From the NCBI GenBank assembly GCA_964649195.1, contig CAZYPK010000068.1, positions 1 through 25,248 of the forward strand: DNA of 25,248 bases, in the 5' to 3' direction. How positions within the stretch are numbered: position 1 is the stretch's first letter; each line of letters opens with the position of its first letter. The notes beneath the pieces were generated by a model that saw only the letters and a program-made list of their open reading frames with translations, searched no databases and was not told the origin of the DNA. The position numbers were made by a program, and so were the translations under genes. Shown piece by piece: positions 6,046-13,436 of the stretch. The DNA comes from JTS-RE9 sp964649195. Its GTDB lineage: Bacteria > Planctomycetota > Phycisphaerae > Phycisphaerales > Phycisphaeraceae.

Positions 6046-9033
6046 ATGAATGTTTCAGGTCAGCAGATGTTCAACATGCCGATGGCGTTCCCGGCCCAGT
6101 GGCCGGGGTTGTTTTCGTTGGCGCAGGTCGGCGGCGGCGTCTCGCTGTGGCGGGCGGGGCTGGCGTTGGCGATGACCGTGTTGGCCGTGGCGATGGTGGT
6201 GGGGGTGGCGGGTTTTGCGCAGCGTTGGGTCGTGGGCAGGCGGATCGATGTCACGGCCCTGGTGGTGTTTGCCGTCGGTTTGATGATGGGGTTGCTGCTC
6301 TGGATGGCGGCGTGGCTGCTGCGGCTGGCGTCGTCGCCGGGGCTGGGGTATGAGACGTTTCGGCCCTTCGTGCAGACGGTGGCGCACTGCTGCGCCATCG
6401 GCATCGCCGTGGCCGTGGCGCTGATGCCCTGCATGATGCTGCTGGATCGCCGGCCCCGGCTGGGCGGGGAGCAGGCGCGGCGCGGCGCGGGGCGGGTGCT
6501 GCTTCACAGCGCCATCGTGGTGGTGATCGGCGCGGTGCTCTACGAGCCGTTCTTTCTGGCCGTCGGCAGCGCCCGGCCGACGCCGGAGGATTTTGTGATC
6601 GGGCTGCCGGTCGGCGAGTTTTTCGCCGGGCTGATGTTTCTGCTGATCGCCCTGGCGGCGGCGTCGCCCTGCGTCGCGGCGGTGCATCGTGCCGAGCGAT
6701 GGGAAGCCGGCGACTCCGACCCGGTTGAAGCCTCATCATGGCTGCACGGCCCGCTCCCCTGGGTGGTGGCGGCGCTGTGCCTGCCATGTTCCTTTGTCTG
6801 TTACCGCCTGGCGCTGAAGTGGGGACATTACGCGGCGGGACCGGGCCAGTGGATCGACGGGCTGGGCGGCGGCGCGAATCAGCCTCTGCCGCTTCATTTC
6901 ATTCGCTGGTGCGTGCTGTACGGCATCACGATCGCCGTCAGCATCGCGCTGGGTTCGCGGCTGATGCGACTTGCCGCATTCAACGGCGTCATGTTGAAGC
7001 CCATCTCGACGGAGTTGCACTGGCTGGGATCCGTGGCCGACCTGTGGCCGTGGAGGAAAAAGACCGGACAACACACCGGCATCGCTGCGGGTGACAAGCC
7101 GGCGCCATTGCCGCATAAGCCGATGACAACACCAACGCCGGCGTCAACGTCAGGCCCCGCGACAAGCGAAATATCGAAACCCATTGCGATGCCCGCCGCG
7201 CCGACCGCCGTGTTGCCGCCTGCTCCCACGGCGAGCCAGCCGGTTGCCGCCGAGCCTGTTGAATCACAAGGCCAGGAGAAGTGGGAGGCGCTGCCCATCG
7301 ATCCCCGGACCGGTTTGATCCGCGAGGATGTTGCCCGGCGTATTCGGGAGCAGTTGGAACAGGATGCAAGTCCGATCGCGCCGCCGCCTCGCCGACGGCA
7401 ACCTTCAACGGAACATCAGCCAGCGACGCCCAAGGTTGTCACGCCCATCGAAGCCGCTCCGGTGCGGGAGGCAACCGTCGCTGAAGCGGTCATGTTGCCG
7501 CAGCGGGTGCGATCATTGCGGTCCTCGACGCCTGCCGGTTCGTCATCGTCTCCGAGGCCCGCTTCGCCGCTGAATGATCCGCCATCAAGCTGGCGTTGGC
7601 ATCTGGCCCTGTTGCTGCTGATTTACGTGGCGATGACCTGGCACGCCTCGATGGTGCCGCTCAACTATCAGCCGCTGCCGATGGCTCAGGCGTGGCAGAA
7701 GTTCAAGTCGATGGAAAGCTTCAACGTGGCCGACAACCCCAACCGCCGGGCGGACTTCGTGGCCAACATCGCCTTGTTTGTGCCGATCGGTTTTCTGGGG
7801 ATGTCCGTGCTGGCGCTGGGCCGGCGATCCAAGGCGGTGGCGCTGGCCGGGGCGGTGGTCGTCGCCGCGGGCTGTTCGCTGCTGGCGTGGGGCATCGAGT
7901 TTCGGCAACTGTGGTATCCGCCGCGCACGGTGTCGTGGAACGATCTGATCGCCGAGCATCTGGGCGGGCTGATCGGCATCGGCGTCTGGCTGCTGATCGG
8001 GCACGGGGTCATGTCGCGGCTGGCGCAGATTCGGTCGCAGGCGGGCACCGTGGTGGCCAGGCATCGGCTGCTTCAGCTTTATGCCGTCGGCCTGTTTCTC
8101 TTCTGCATTCTGCCGATGGATTTCACCCTGTCGCCCGGCAGGATTCTGGACAAGGTCAAATCCATCTCCTTCGGAGGCGATCTGCTCTCCGGCGGCGCGA
8201 TGGCCTGGGGCCGGGTGGTGCGCGATCTGGCGGGCTTCCTCGCCGTGGGCATGCTGGCCTGCCTTCACGGCGACAGGCTGCCCATCCTCTGCGATCCGCA
8301 ACGCAGCCGGCGCACGCCCGCCGCGGCGGCGACGCTGGTGTTGATCTATGCCGCCGCCATCGAGTTCATCAAGCTCTTCATGGTCAACGGGGTGGTCGAT
8401 CTCATGAACCTGCCCGTGCGCACCCTCGGCGGTTTTCTGGGCGCCCGCCTGGCGCTGAAGGCGCTCGATGAAAACGCAGCCTGGCGCATCGGCATGAACT
8501 GGCCCCATCCCCGCCGTCCGCTGGTCGCGCTGGCGTTTTGTTTTGTTCATGCAGCCTTGCTCTTCGCCCTGCTCGCGCCGCCCTGGCGGGTGAACTGGGA
8601 TGCGAAGCTCATCGGGCAGCAACTAAGCGGCATGACCGATGGTCTCTTCGTCAACTACTACTACGCCGGCGAGTGGAAGGCTTTGACCAACCTCACGCAC
8701 TACGCGCTGCTCTTTGTTCCGTTGGGATTGCTTTTGCGATGGGGGCTGCATTCCCCGATGAGGGATGAAGACGAAGCATCAGCTTCATCGATGGGGCGGC
8801 GGTTCACCTGGCTGACGCCGATTGTCGCGTGCCTGCTGGTGGGCGGTGCGATCGAAGTGATGCAGGGCGGGCTGGACCGCGCAGCGGCTCCGCTTCAAAG
8901 CGGAGAGGATGGGGCGATGCCGGATGCGACGGATCTATTGGCTTACACCGCCGGCGCCCTGACCGGCTGGCTGTTCATGGGCCTGTTTCTGCCCGGCAAC
9001 GACAAGCCGCGACTCAACGAGTCGCGGACGTGA
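6046..9033 (+). CDS. Large multidomain VanZ-like membrane protein
   Basis: The product is 995 residues, starting 11 bases after the preceding stop; AAGGAG at 6026-6031 could serve as its ribosome site, though 14 bases is a wide spacing. Residues 15-320 are a multi-helix membrane region. Residues 345-511 are a Pro/Ala-rich soluble linker. The C-terminal half is again membrane-spanning and VanZ-like, with the typical motif RADFVANIALFVPIGFLG (568-585) and a weaker second copy ALTNLTHYALLFVPLGLLL (880-898), followed by ATDLLAYTAGALTGW. VanZ of enterococci gives low-level teicoplanin resistance by an unclear route; most VanZ-like proteins are uncharacterised. Typical VanZ proteins have about 160 residues, so this is a fused or duplicated form. 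The last residues (PRLNESRT) and the stop are encoded by a dispersed repeat arm, so the original C-terminus may have differed. Confidence 0.85.
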   Translation: MNVSGQQMFNMPMAFPAQWPGLFSLAQVGGGVSLWRAGLALAMTVLAVAMVVGVAGFAQRWVVGRRIDVTALVVFAVGLMMGLLLWMAAWLLRLASSPGLGYETFRPFVQTVAHCCAIGIAVAVALMPCMMLLDRRPRLGGEQARRGAGRVLLHSAIVVVIGAVLYEPFFLAVGSARPTPEDFVIGLPVGEFFAGLMFLLIALAAASPCVAAVHRAERWEAGDSDPVEASSWLHGPLPWVVAALCLPCSFVCYRLALKWGHYAAGPGQWIDGLGGGANQPLPLHFIRWCVLYGITIAVSIALGSRLMRLAAFNGVMLKPISTELHWLGSVADLWPWRKKTGQHTGIAAGDKPAPLPHKPMTTPTPASTSGPATSEISKPIAMPAAPTAVLPPAPTASQPVAAEPVESQGQEKWEALPIDPRTGLIREDVARRIREQLEQDASPIAPPPRRRQPSTEHQPATPKVVTPIEAAPVREATVAEAVMLPQRVRSLRSSTPAGSSSSPRPASPLNDPPSSWRWHLALLLLIYVAMTWHASMVPLNYQPLPMAQAWQKFKSMESFNVADNPNRRADFVANIALFVPIGFLGMSVLALGRRSKAVALAGAVVVAAGCSLLAWGIEFRQLWYPPRTVSWNDLIAEHLGGLIGIGVWLLIGHGVMSRLAQIRSQAGTVVARHRLLQLYAVGLFLFCILPMDFTLSPGRILDKVKSISFGGDLLSGGAMAWGRVVRDLAGFLAVGMLACLHGDRLPILCDPQRSRRTPAAAATLVLIYAAAIEFIKLFMVNGVVDLMNLPVRTLGGFLGARLALKALDENAAWRIGMNWPHPRRPLVALAFCFVHAALLFALLAPPWRVNWDAKLIGQQLSGMTDGLFVNYYYAGEWKALTNLTHYALLFVPLGLLLRWGLHSPMRDEDEASASSMGRRFTWLTPIVACLLVGGAIEVMQGGLDRAAAPLQSGEDGAMPDATDLLAYTAGALTGWLFMGLFLPGNDKPRLNESRT

Positions 9034-9316
9034 ACAGCCTGAAGGGGTGCGCGTCTCATGGTGATGAAACGCTTTGAAATACGGGCTCATATACCCGCCG
9101 TGGCGCCAAGCCCGATGGCGAGGGCCGCCGAGCCGTCGGGGTATTCTGTGCGCGGCGCCGATACCCCGACGGCTCGCCAAGCCTCGCCATCGGGCTTGAC
9201 ACCACATTCGGTACATGAGCCGAAATACGTAGGTCCTCAGATGGTTGACGATCATCAACCGCGCGATTTCCCATCCTTCAGGCTGTTGATCTCCGCGACT
9301 CGTTGAGTCGCGGCTC
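9005..9316. mobile_element. REPIN-like paired palindrome, copy 2 (family A), with nested hairpin
   Basis: The arms at 9005-9046 and 9275-9316 are inverted copies of the same 40-odd-base unit found at 451-644, again containing CGCGACTCAACGAGTCGCG. The left arm encodes the end of the VanZ-like protein (stop at 9031-9033), and the right arm ends six bases before the stop of the convergent lipoprotein gene. The gap between the arms holds a second inverted repeat of another family (9076-9229), so one element probably landed in another. Confidence 0.85.
9076..9229. repeat. Long hairpin repeat, copy 1 (family G)
   Basis: About 65 bases on each side pair imperfectly around a short centre (9144-9160). 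The inner arms share CAAGCCCGATGGCGAG and GAGCCGTCGGGGTAT in inverted orientation. A related element sits at 21576-21698. There is no coding capacity. It lies inside REPIN copy 2, and a transcript in either direction would form a very stable stem that could end or protect the convergent messages. Confidence 0.75.
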
Positions 9317-9321
9317 TTGGA

Positions 9322-9762
9322 TCAAGGCGTGTCCGCATCGGCGGTCGTATTCACCTGCAACTCGAACGGAGCGGGTCGTCCCGGGGGTGCCGTGGGGATC
9401 GGGGGTGCCGCCGTGCTGCCGAACATGGGGAGGAAATCAAATGTCACCGAGGGCCGGGCATCGACAAACGCCAGCGCCAGGTCGAGATGGGTGAACTGAT
9501 GATCGGGCCGGCAGGTGGCGGTGAATGAGGGGACAAAATCGTAGTCCACTCCTCGGGTTGCCTCGGCGGCTTCCTCAGCCATCGGTTGCGAAGCCGTCGC
9601 GTCCTGGCGATACGCCGGTGAAGCGGTGGCCCCCATCATGGCCAGCGGCGTCGGGGATCGGCCAGCGGTGCAGCCGGGCAGCGATGCGAGCATGAGCAGC
9701 GCCATGAAGCGGAGGGCCGGTGCGCCCTGATGACGGGTTCTCAATTGGAAGAATCGCAGCAT
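9322..9762 (-). CDS. Small hypothetical lipoprotein
   Basis: The product is 146 residues. The start at 9762 is supported by GGAG about eight bases upstream on the minus strand. The N-terminus is a lipoprotein signal with lipobox ASLPGC, placing the lipidated Cys near residue 31. The remainder is Ala/Pro/Thr-rich, with one more structured stretch (DYDFVPSFTATCRPDHQFTH). I recognise no domain. It stands alone, convergent with the VanZ-like gene. The N-terminal stretch before the hydrophobic core is long and basic (FFQLRTRHQG), so a later start cannot be excluded. It is probably real because of the signal peptide, ribosome site and unbroken frame; no function can be assigned. Confidence 0.65.
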   Translation of the reverse strand: MLRFFQLRTRHQGAPALRFMALLMLASLPGCTAGRSPTPLAMMGATASPAYRQDATASQPMAEEAAEATRGVDYDFVPSFTATCRPDHQFTHLDLALAFVDARPSVTFDFLPMFGSTAAPPIPTAPPGRPAPFELQVNTTADADTP

Positions 9763-9913
9763 CGCATCGTCTCCGCATCGGGGGCGTGGCAGCCCCTGAC
9801 TGCTTCATCGACGGGCGCGATGGGGTCCGTTAGCGGCGGTGAGGAATATGGAAGTGAAACGAGGTGATTGCCAGGCGGAATCGAGGCCGGGCAGGCGACG
9901 CTCAGGTTTGAAG

Positions 9914-10128
9914 CAGGGCAATCGCATGTACCCCGGGGCTTGACTCTTGGCCCTCTCCCTGGGGGAGAGGACAGTCTCAATCGCCGCGCAGCGGGGCGAT
10001 TGAGACAGGTGAGGGCAGGATTTTCGACAAAACAGCAATCGTCGAACTCCCCTCACCCGGCTCGCAGAGCCTCGCCGACCTCTCCCTGGGGGAGAGGTGG
10101 AAACCGCCGCTTACATGCGATTGCCCTG
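9914..10128. mobile_element. CAGGG-ended MITE with perfect 10-base target duplication
   Basis: Perfect 17-base terminal inverted repeats CAGGGCAATCGCATGTA lie at 9914-9930 and 10112-10128. The element is flanked on both sides by the identical 10-base sequence AGGTTTGAAG (9904-9913 and 10129-10138), which is a target-site duplication. Inside are two copies of CTCTCCCTGGGGGAGAG (9953-9969 and 10080-10096) and an inner inverted repeat TCTCAATCGCC/GGCGATTGAGA. There is no open frame for a transposase. The perfect ends and duplication suggest fairly recent movement. Confidence 0.9.
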
Positions 10129-10170
10129 AGGTTTGAAGGACTCCGTTCCGCAGCGTCAACCGGCTTGCGT

Positions 10171-10176
10171 TACACT
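10171..10176 (+). promoter_or_regulatory. Candidate leaderless -10 box, 162-residue protein gene
   Basis: TACACT ends seven bases before the ATG at 10184 and there is no Shine-Dalgarno sequence. The spacing matches the other leaderless candidates in the window. No -35 box is evident. Confidence 0.35.
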
Positions 10177-10183
10177 TGCGCCC

Positions 10184-10672
10184 ATGTCCGATTCCATCGA
10201 TCTCACCCAGGCGGATCAGTTGCTCGCGGCCATCGAGGCTTTTCCCGACCCTCGCCGGGCCACGGCACAGTGGAAGCAGGTTTACGCGCTGCTGAAAAAG
10301 ACCCCGGCGGCGGGCGGCCATCTGGACAATCTCGTGGCGGCGCGGGATGTGGCGGCTCTGGCCAAAACGATCGTTGAACTGCGCGCCTCCGCCGCCGTGG
10401 ACCCGTCGCAATTGAGCGGTTCCACCATCGACGATGCGACGTTGCGGGCGGCGCTGAAGGGCTTCAAGCGCCGGTTGAAACTGGTGCGGCTGGATGAGGA
10501 ATCGCACATCGACCTGCGCGATCCGATGAGCAAAGGCGGCCCCGGACAGATCGCCGCCATCGAGCCGCCGCGCGAGTGGGCGATGGAGGTCTGGGTGGAA
10601 CTGGCGGCCCGCGGATGCCTTCGCCGCTCCGGTGGCGGGATGTATGAATTTGTGGCCGACCTGCCGGCATGA
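10184..10672 (+). CDS. Hypothetical protein, 162 residues
   Basis: The start at 10184 (MSDSIDLTQ) is chosen over an in-frame TTG at 10133, because the latter lies inside the duplicated target of the adjacent MITE. The protein is soluble, with no signal peptide or membrane helix. The N-terminal half is helical (QADQLLAAIEAF, ATAQWKQVYALLKK); the C-terminal half has a basic stretch (ALKGFKRRLKLVRLDEESH) and ends in a compact segment (EWAMEVWVELAARGCLRRSGGGMYEF) that could be a small winged-helix-like fold. I do not recognise the family. It lies between two CAGGG-ended MITEs, and the second is inserted with its target duplication covering this gene's own stop codon, so the C-terminus appears intact. 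Confidence 0.72.
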   Translation: MSDSIDLTQADQLLAAIEAFPDPRRATAQWKQVYALLKKTPAAGGHLDNLVAARDVAALAKTIVELRASAAVDPSQLSGSTIDDATLRAALKGFKRRLKLVRLDEESHIDLRDPMSKGGPGQIAAIEPPREWAMEVWVELAARGCLRRSGGGMYEFVADLPA

Positions 10673-10678
10673 TTCGGT

Positions 10679-10895
10679 CAGGGCGTTTGGTTCTCCGAAG
10701 CATCTTTGTTGGGAAACTCCAAATGACAAAGCTCAAGTTCCAAACAAGCTCCAAAGTGCGAAAAATCGGAAAAACAAGGAATTCGGATCGCGTATTCTTT
10801 CCGCTTTTTTCCTTTGGAATTGGAGCTTGTTTGAGATTTGGCGATTGTGATTTGTGATTTCAGCCCGCACGTCAACCAGGAATCAAACGGCCCTG
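10679..10895. mobile_element. CAGGG-ended MITE, copy 2 (family B) with target duplication
   Basis: The ends CAGGGCGTTTGGTTC (10679-10693) and the complement of CAGGGCCGTTTGATTC (10880-10895) are inverted repeats with one gap and one mismatch. The flanking ten bases are ATGATTCGGT (10669-10678) and ATGATTCGGC (10896-10905), 9 of 10 identical. Inner arms carry TCCAAATGACAAA, GCTCCAAA and their inverted counterparts. The target includes the stop codon of the preceding gene (10670-10672), so insertion duplicated the stop without damaging the protein. Confidence 0.87.
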
Positions 10896-10914
10896 ATGAT
10901 TCGGCGGAAAGCGT

Positions 10915-10941
10915 TTGTCGCACGTCTTGCTTTCGCATAAT
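10915..10941 (+). promoter_or_regulatory. Candidate promoter of the HAD/glycolate genes
   Basis: TTGTCG (10915-10920) and CATAAT (10936-10941) are 15 bases apart, about 22 bases before the ATG at 10964. It lies immediately outside the MITE. The spacing is short and the match moderate. Confidence 0.3.
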
Positions 10942-10963
10942 CTTCGGCAAGGAATCGGTCCAC

Positions 10964-11884
10964 ATGGGTTGGAAGCATGAAGAGGATGATGACCGCCCGC
11001 TGTCGGCGGACCCCGTCGATCTGATCGCCATCGACCTCGACGGCACGCTGCTGCGCAGCGACGGCTCGATCTGCGCCCCCTCGGCCGAGGCGATCATGGA
11101 GGCGACCGAAAAGGGCGTGAAGGTGGTGCTCTGTTCCGGACGGGCGCCGCGCAGCATGATGAAAATCTACGATGCGCTGGGCCTCGAGACGGTGCTGATC
11201 GCGCACAACGGGGCGCTCGTTTTCGATCCGTTGAAGAAGGCGGTGATCATTCACGAAACGATGGATGGCGAATTGGCGGGCAAGGTGATCGAGGTCGCGC
11301 GGTCCGTCGAGCCCGGCGTCGCCGCAGCGGTTGAAGTCGATGGCCACTGCTACACCGACACGGTTCGCAACCGGGCGAAAAGCGCAGCCGGTCCCGATGG
11401 CGGCGGGGTGTCGCTGCCTGGAACGGGCAATCATTTGCAGCCGCCGGTGCAGCCCCCGGTGCAGGCGGCGGATATCGAAAACCCCGCCGGTCCGCTCGCC
11501 GAGGTGTTGCACCGGCCGGTGACCAAGGTGATGTTCGTGGGCGCCAGCGATGTGCTGGGCGGCATTCAGATGTCCCTTCAGGCGAAGCTTGCCGGTGAAG
11601 TGGGTTTTTCGTTCAGCGATCTGCGTTTGCTTCAGGTGGTGCGGGGCGGTGTGGACAAGTCAACCGCGCTGGAGAAAGTGGCGGCGCGCTACGGCGTTCC
11701 GCGGCAGGGGGTCATGGCCATCGGCGATGCGCCCAACGACATGGGCATGCTCGCCTGGGCCGGGCTGGGCGTCGCCATGCAGAACGCCTGGGAGGAAGTC
11801 CGCCGATCGGCCCACTTCGTCTGCCCGACGAACGATGACGCCGGCGTGGCGCAGGCGCTTCGCAAATATGCCTTGACACGATGA
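10964..11884 (+). CDS. Cof-type HAD-superfamily hydrolase (HAD-IIB)
   Basis: The product is 306 residues from the ATG at 10964, with AAGGA ten bases upstream. An open frame extends to 10838 inside the MITE but adds no family-like sequence. Motif I is DLDGT with nucleophile Asp24 and acid Asp26, motif II is the CSGRAPRS segment, motif III is the Lys near 232 in KSTALEK, and motif IV is GDAPND (254-259). These are the complete catalytic set of Mg-dependent sugar or organo-phosphate phosphatases. A low-complexity insert (PPVQPPVQ, around residues 160-175) interrupts the cap domain. It lies 59 bases ahead of glcD. Some HAD-IIB enzymes hydrolyse phosphoglycolate, so a role supplying glycolate is attractive, but that is inference from position; sugar phosphates are the commoner substrates. 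Confidence 0.9.
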   Translation: MGWKHEEDDDRPLSADPVDLIAIDLDGTLLRSDGSICAPSAEAIMEATEKGVKVVLCSGRAPRSMMKIYDALGLETVLIAHNGALVFDPLKKAVIIHETMDGELAGKVIEVARSVEPGVAAAVEVDGHCYTDTVRNRAKSAAGPDGGGVSLPGTGNHLQPPVQPPVQAADIENPAGPLAEVLHRPVTKVMFVGASDVLGGIQMSLQAKLAGEVGFSFSDLRLLQVVRGGVDKSTALEKVAARYGVPRQGVMAIGDAPNDMGMLAWAGLGVAMQNAWEEVRRSAHFVCPTNDDAGVAQALRKYALTR

Positions 11885-11931
11885 GGCGAAGGACACGTCC
11901 CTGTTCCCTTTTCACCCGCTCGGCTTCCACC

Positions 11932-11937
11932 TACCAT
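11932..11937 (+). promoter_or_regulatory. Candidate leaderless promoter of glcD
   Basis: TACCAT (11932-11937) ends six bases before the glcD ATG (11944), and TTTTCA (11909-11914) lies 17 bases upstream of it as a possible -35 box. There is no Shine-Dalgarno sequence. The same TACCAT-six-ATG arrangement precedes the gene at 16925. Confidence 0.45.
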
Positions 11938-11943
11938 GTCCTC

Positions 11944-13407
11944 ATGAGTCTGAGCGTCAGTGAACATGCGGCCATCAATCGCTTTCGCGCCATCGTGGGT
12001 GAGGCGAACGTCATTTCCAGCCGCGATCAGATGCTCGTCTATGAGTGCGATGGTTTTCCCATCGCCAAGGGGCTGCCGACGTGCGTCGTGTTTCCCACGA
12101 CGACTGATCAGGTGGTGGAGTGTGTGAAGGCGGCAGGCGAGTTTGATCTGCCGATCATTCCGCGCGGCAGCGGCACGGGGCTGGCCGGGTCGGCGGTGGC
12201 CTACGGTGAAGGCGTGCTGCTGACGACCAGCAAGATGAATCGCATCGAGCATGTCGATGTGCGCAATCGTTTCGCGGTCGTGCAGGCCGGGGTGCGGAAC
12301 CTTGCGCTCTCCGATGGAGTGGCTTACACCGGGCTTCGTTTTTCACCCGATCCATCGAGCCAGCGCGCCTCCACCATCGGCGGCAACTACGCCACCAACG
12401 CGGGCGGCATCAACACGCTCAAGCATGGCGTCACCGCGAATCATGTGCTGGGTGTGGAGATGGTTCTCGCCGACGGCTCCGTGTTCACCACGCGGATCAG
12501 CGGGATGTGCGATGGCATCGGCGGCGACCTGCCCGGACTGCTGTGCGGAGCGGAAGGCACCTTCGGCATCGTCACCCGGCTCTGGTGCAGGCTGGTGCCC
12601 AGTCCCCGCCATTTCCGAACCTTTTATGCGGTGTTCAACACCACCCAACATGCGTGCAGGACCGTCGCGGATGTCATCGCTTCGGGCATCGTGCCCACCT
12701 CAATGGAAATGATGGACGGCGAAATGATCCGCATCGTCGAGGATGCCTTCCACTTCGGCTTCCCCACCGATGCCCAGGCTTTGCTGCTGCTGGAAGTCGA
12801 TGGCGTCGATCAGATGCTCGATGAGCAGATGGCGCTCATCGTCGAGATCGCCCGAGGCAACGGGGCGCGGGACATCAACCTCTGCGCCGATGCCGGGAAA
12901 AGGGCGGAACTCTGGAGCGCAAGAAAAAAAGCCTTCGGCGCCATCGGCCGCATCAGCCACAGCTATTGCACGCAGGATGCGTGCGTGCCGCGCTCCATGC
13001 TTCCGGCGGTGATGGAAGAGGTCGGCAGACTCGGCCGCAAACATGGCGTGCGCATCACCAACGTCTTCCACGCCGGGGATGGCAACATTCATCCGATCCT
13101 TCTCTTCGATGAAGACAAGCCCGAAGAGGTGCAGCGCACCCTGCGGCTGAGCGAGGAGATTCTCGAATACTGCATCTCCATCGGCGGAACGATCACCGGC
13201 GAGCATGGCGTGGGCGTGGAGAAACTCCACCTGATGGCGAAGATGTTCAACCCCGCGACCATTGCCGCGTTTCAGAAAATCAAGAAGGCGTTCGATCCGC
13301 AGCAGCGGTTCAACGATGGCAAGCACATCCCCAGCGATCGCCTGCGGATCGAACTGCTGACACCGGTCAAAAATCAGGCGGGCGGGGCGCTGCTGACGCA
13401 GGTGTGA
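11944..13407 (+). CDS. glcD: Glycolate oxidase, FAD subunit GlcD
   Basis: The product is 487 residues from the ATG at 11944; the open frame begins at 11881 but the extra 21 residues do not fit the family. It oxidises glycolate (or D-lactate) to glyoxylate (or pyruvate), passing electrons through GlcE/GlcF to the membrane quinone pool. Seen: the PCMH-type FAD-binding loop PRGSGTGLAGS (73-83), the second FAD segment with GGNYATNAGG, and the C-terminal oxidase domain with HAGDGNIHP (from 376) and GEHGVGVEK (from 419), which holds conserved His residues. Length is usual for GlcD. It is followed by glcE, whose alternative GTG start would overlap this stop, then glcF, which supports glycolate over a stand-alone D-lactate dehydrogenase. 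Substrate choice between glycolate and D-lactate cannot be settled from sequence. Confidence 0.93.
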   Translation: MSLSVSEHAAINRFRAIVGEANVISSRDQMLVYECDGFPIAKGLPTCVVFPTTTDQVVECVKAAGEFDLPIIPRGSGTGLAGSAVAYGEGVLLTTSKMNRIEHVDVRNRFAVVQAGVRNLALSDGVAYTGLRFSPDPSSQRASTIGGNYATNAGGINTLKHGVTANHVLGVEMVLADGSVFTTRISGMCDGIGGDLPGLLCGAEGTFGIVTRLWCRLVPSPRHFRTFYAVFNTTQHACRTVADVIASGIVPTSMEMMDGEMIRIVEDAFHFGFPTDAQALLLLEVDGVDQMLDEQMALIVEIARGNGARDINLCADAGKRAELWSARKKAFGAIGRISHSYCTQDACVPRSMLPAVMEEVGRLGRKHGVRITNVFHAGDGNIHPILLFDEDKPEEVQRTLRLSEEILEYCISIGGTITGEHGVGVEKLHLMAKMFNPATIAAFQKIKKAFDPQQRFNDGKHIPSDRLRIELLTPVKNQAGGALLTQV

Positions 13408-13436
13408 AGCGGCTGGACGTTTTCGGATTCATCGCT

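Noticed and set aside
9056..9306. Overlapping short open frames between the VanZ-like and lipoprotein genes
   Set aside because: They lie entirely inside nested inverted repeats; reading frames on both strands arise from the palindromes.
10838..10963. Upstream extension of the HAD hydrolase
   Set aside because: The extra residues are encoded by the end of a MITE and do not resemble the family; the ATG at 10964 has a better context.
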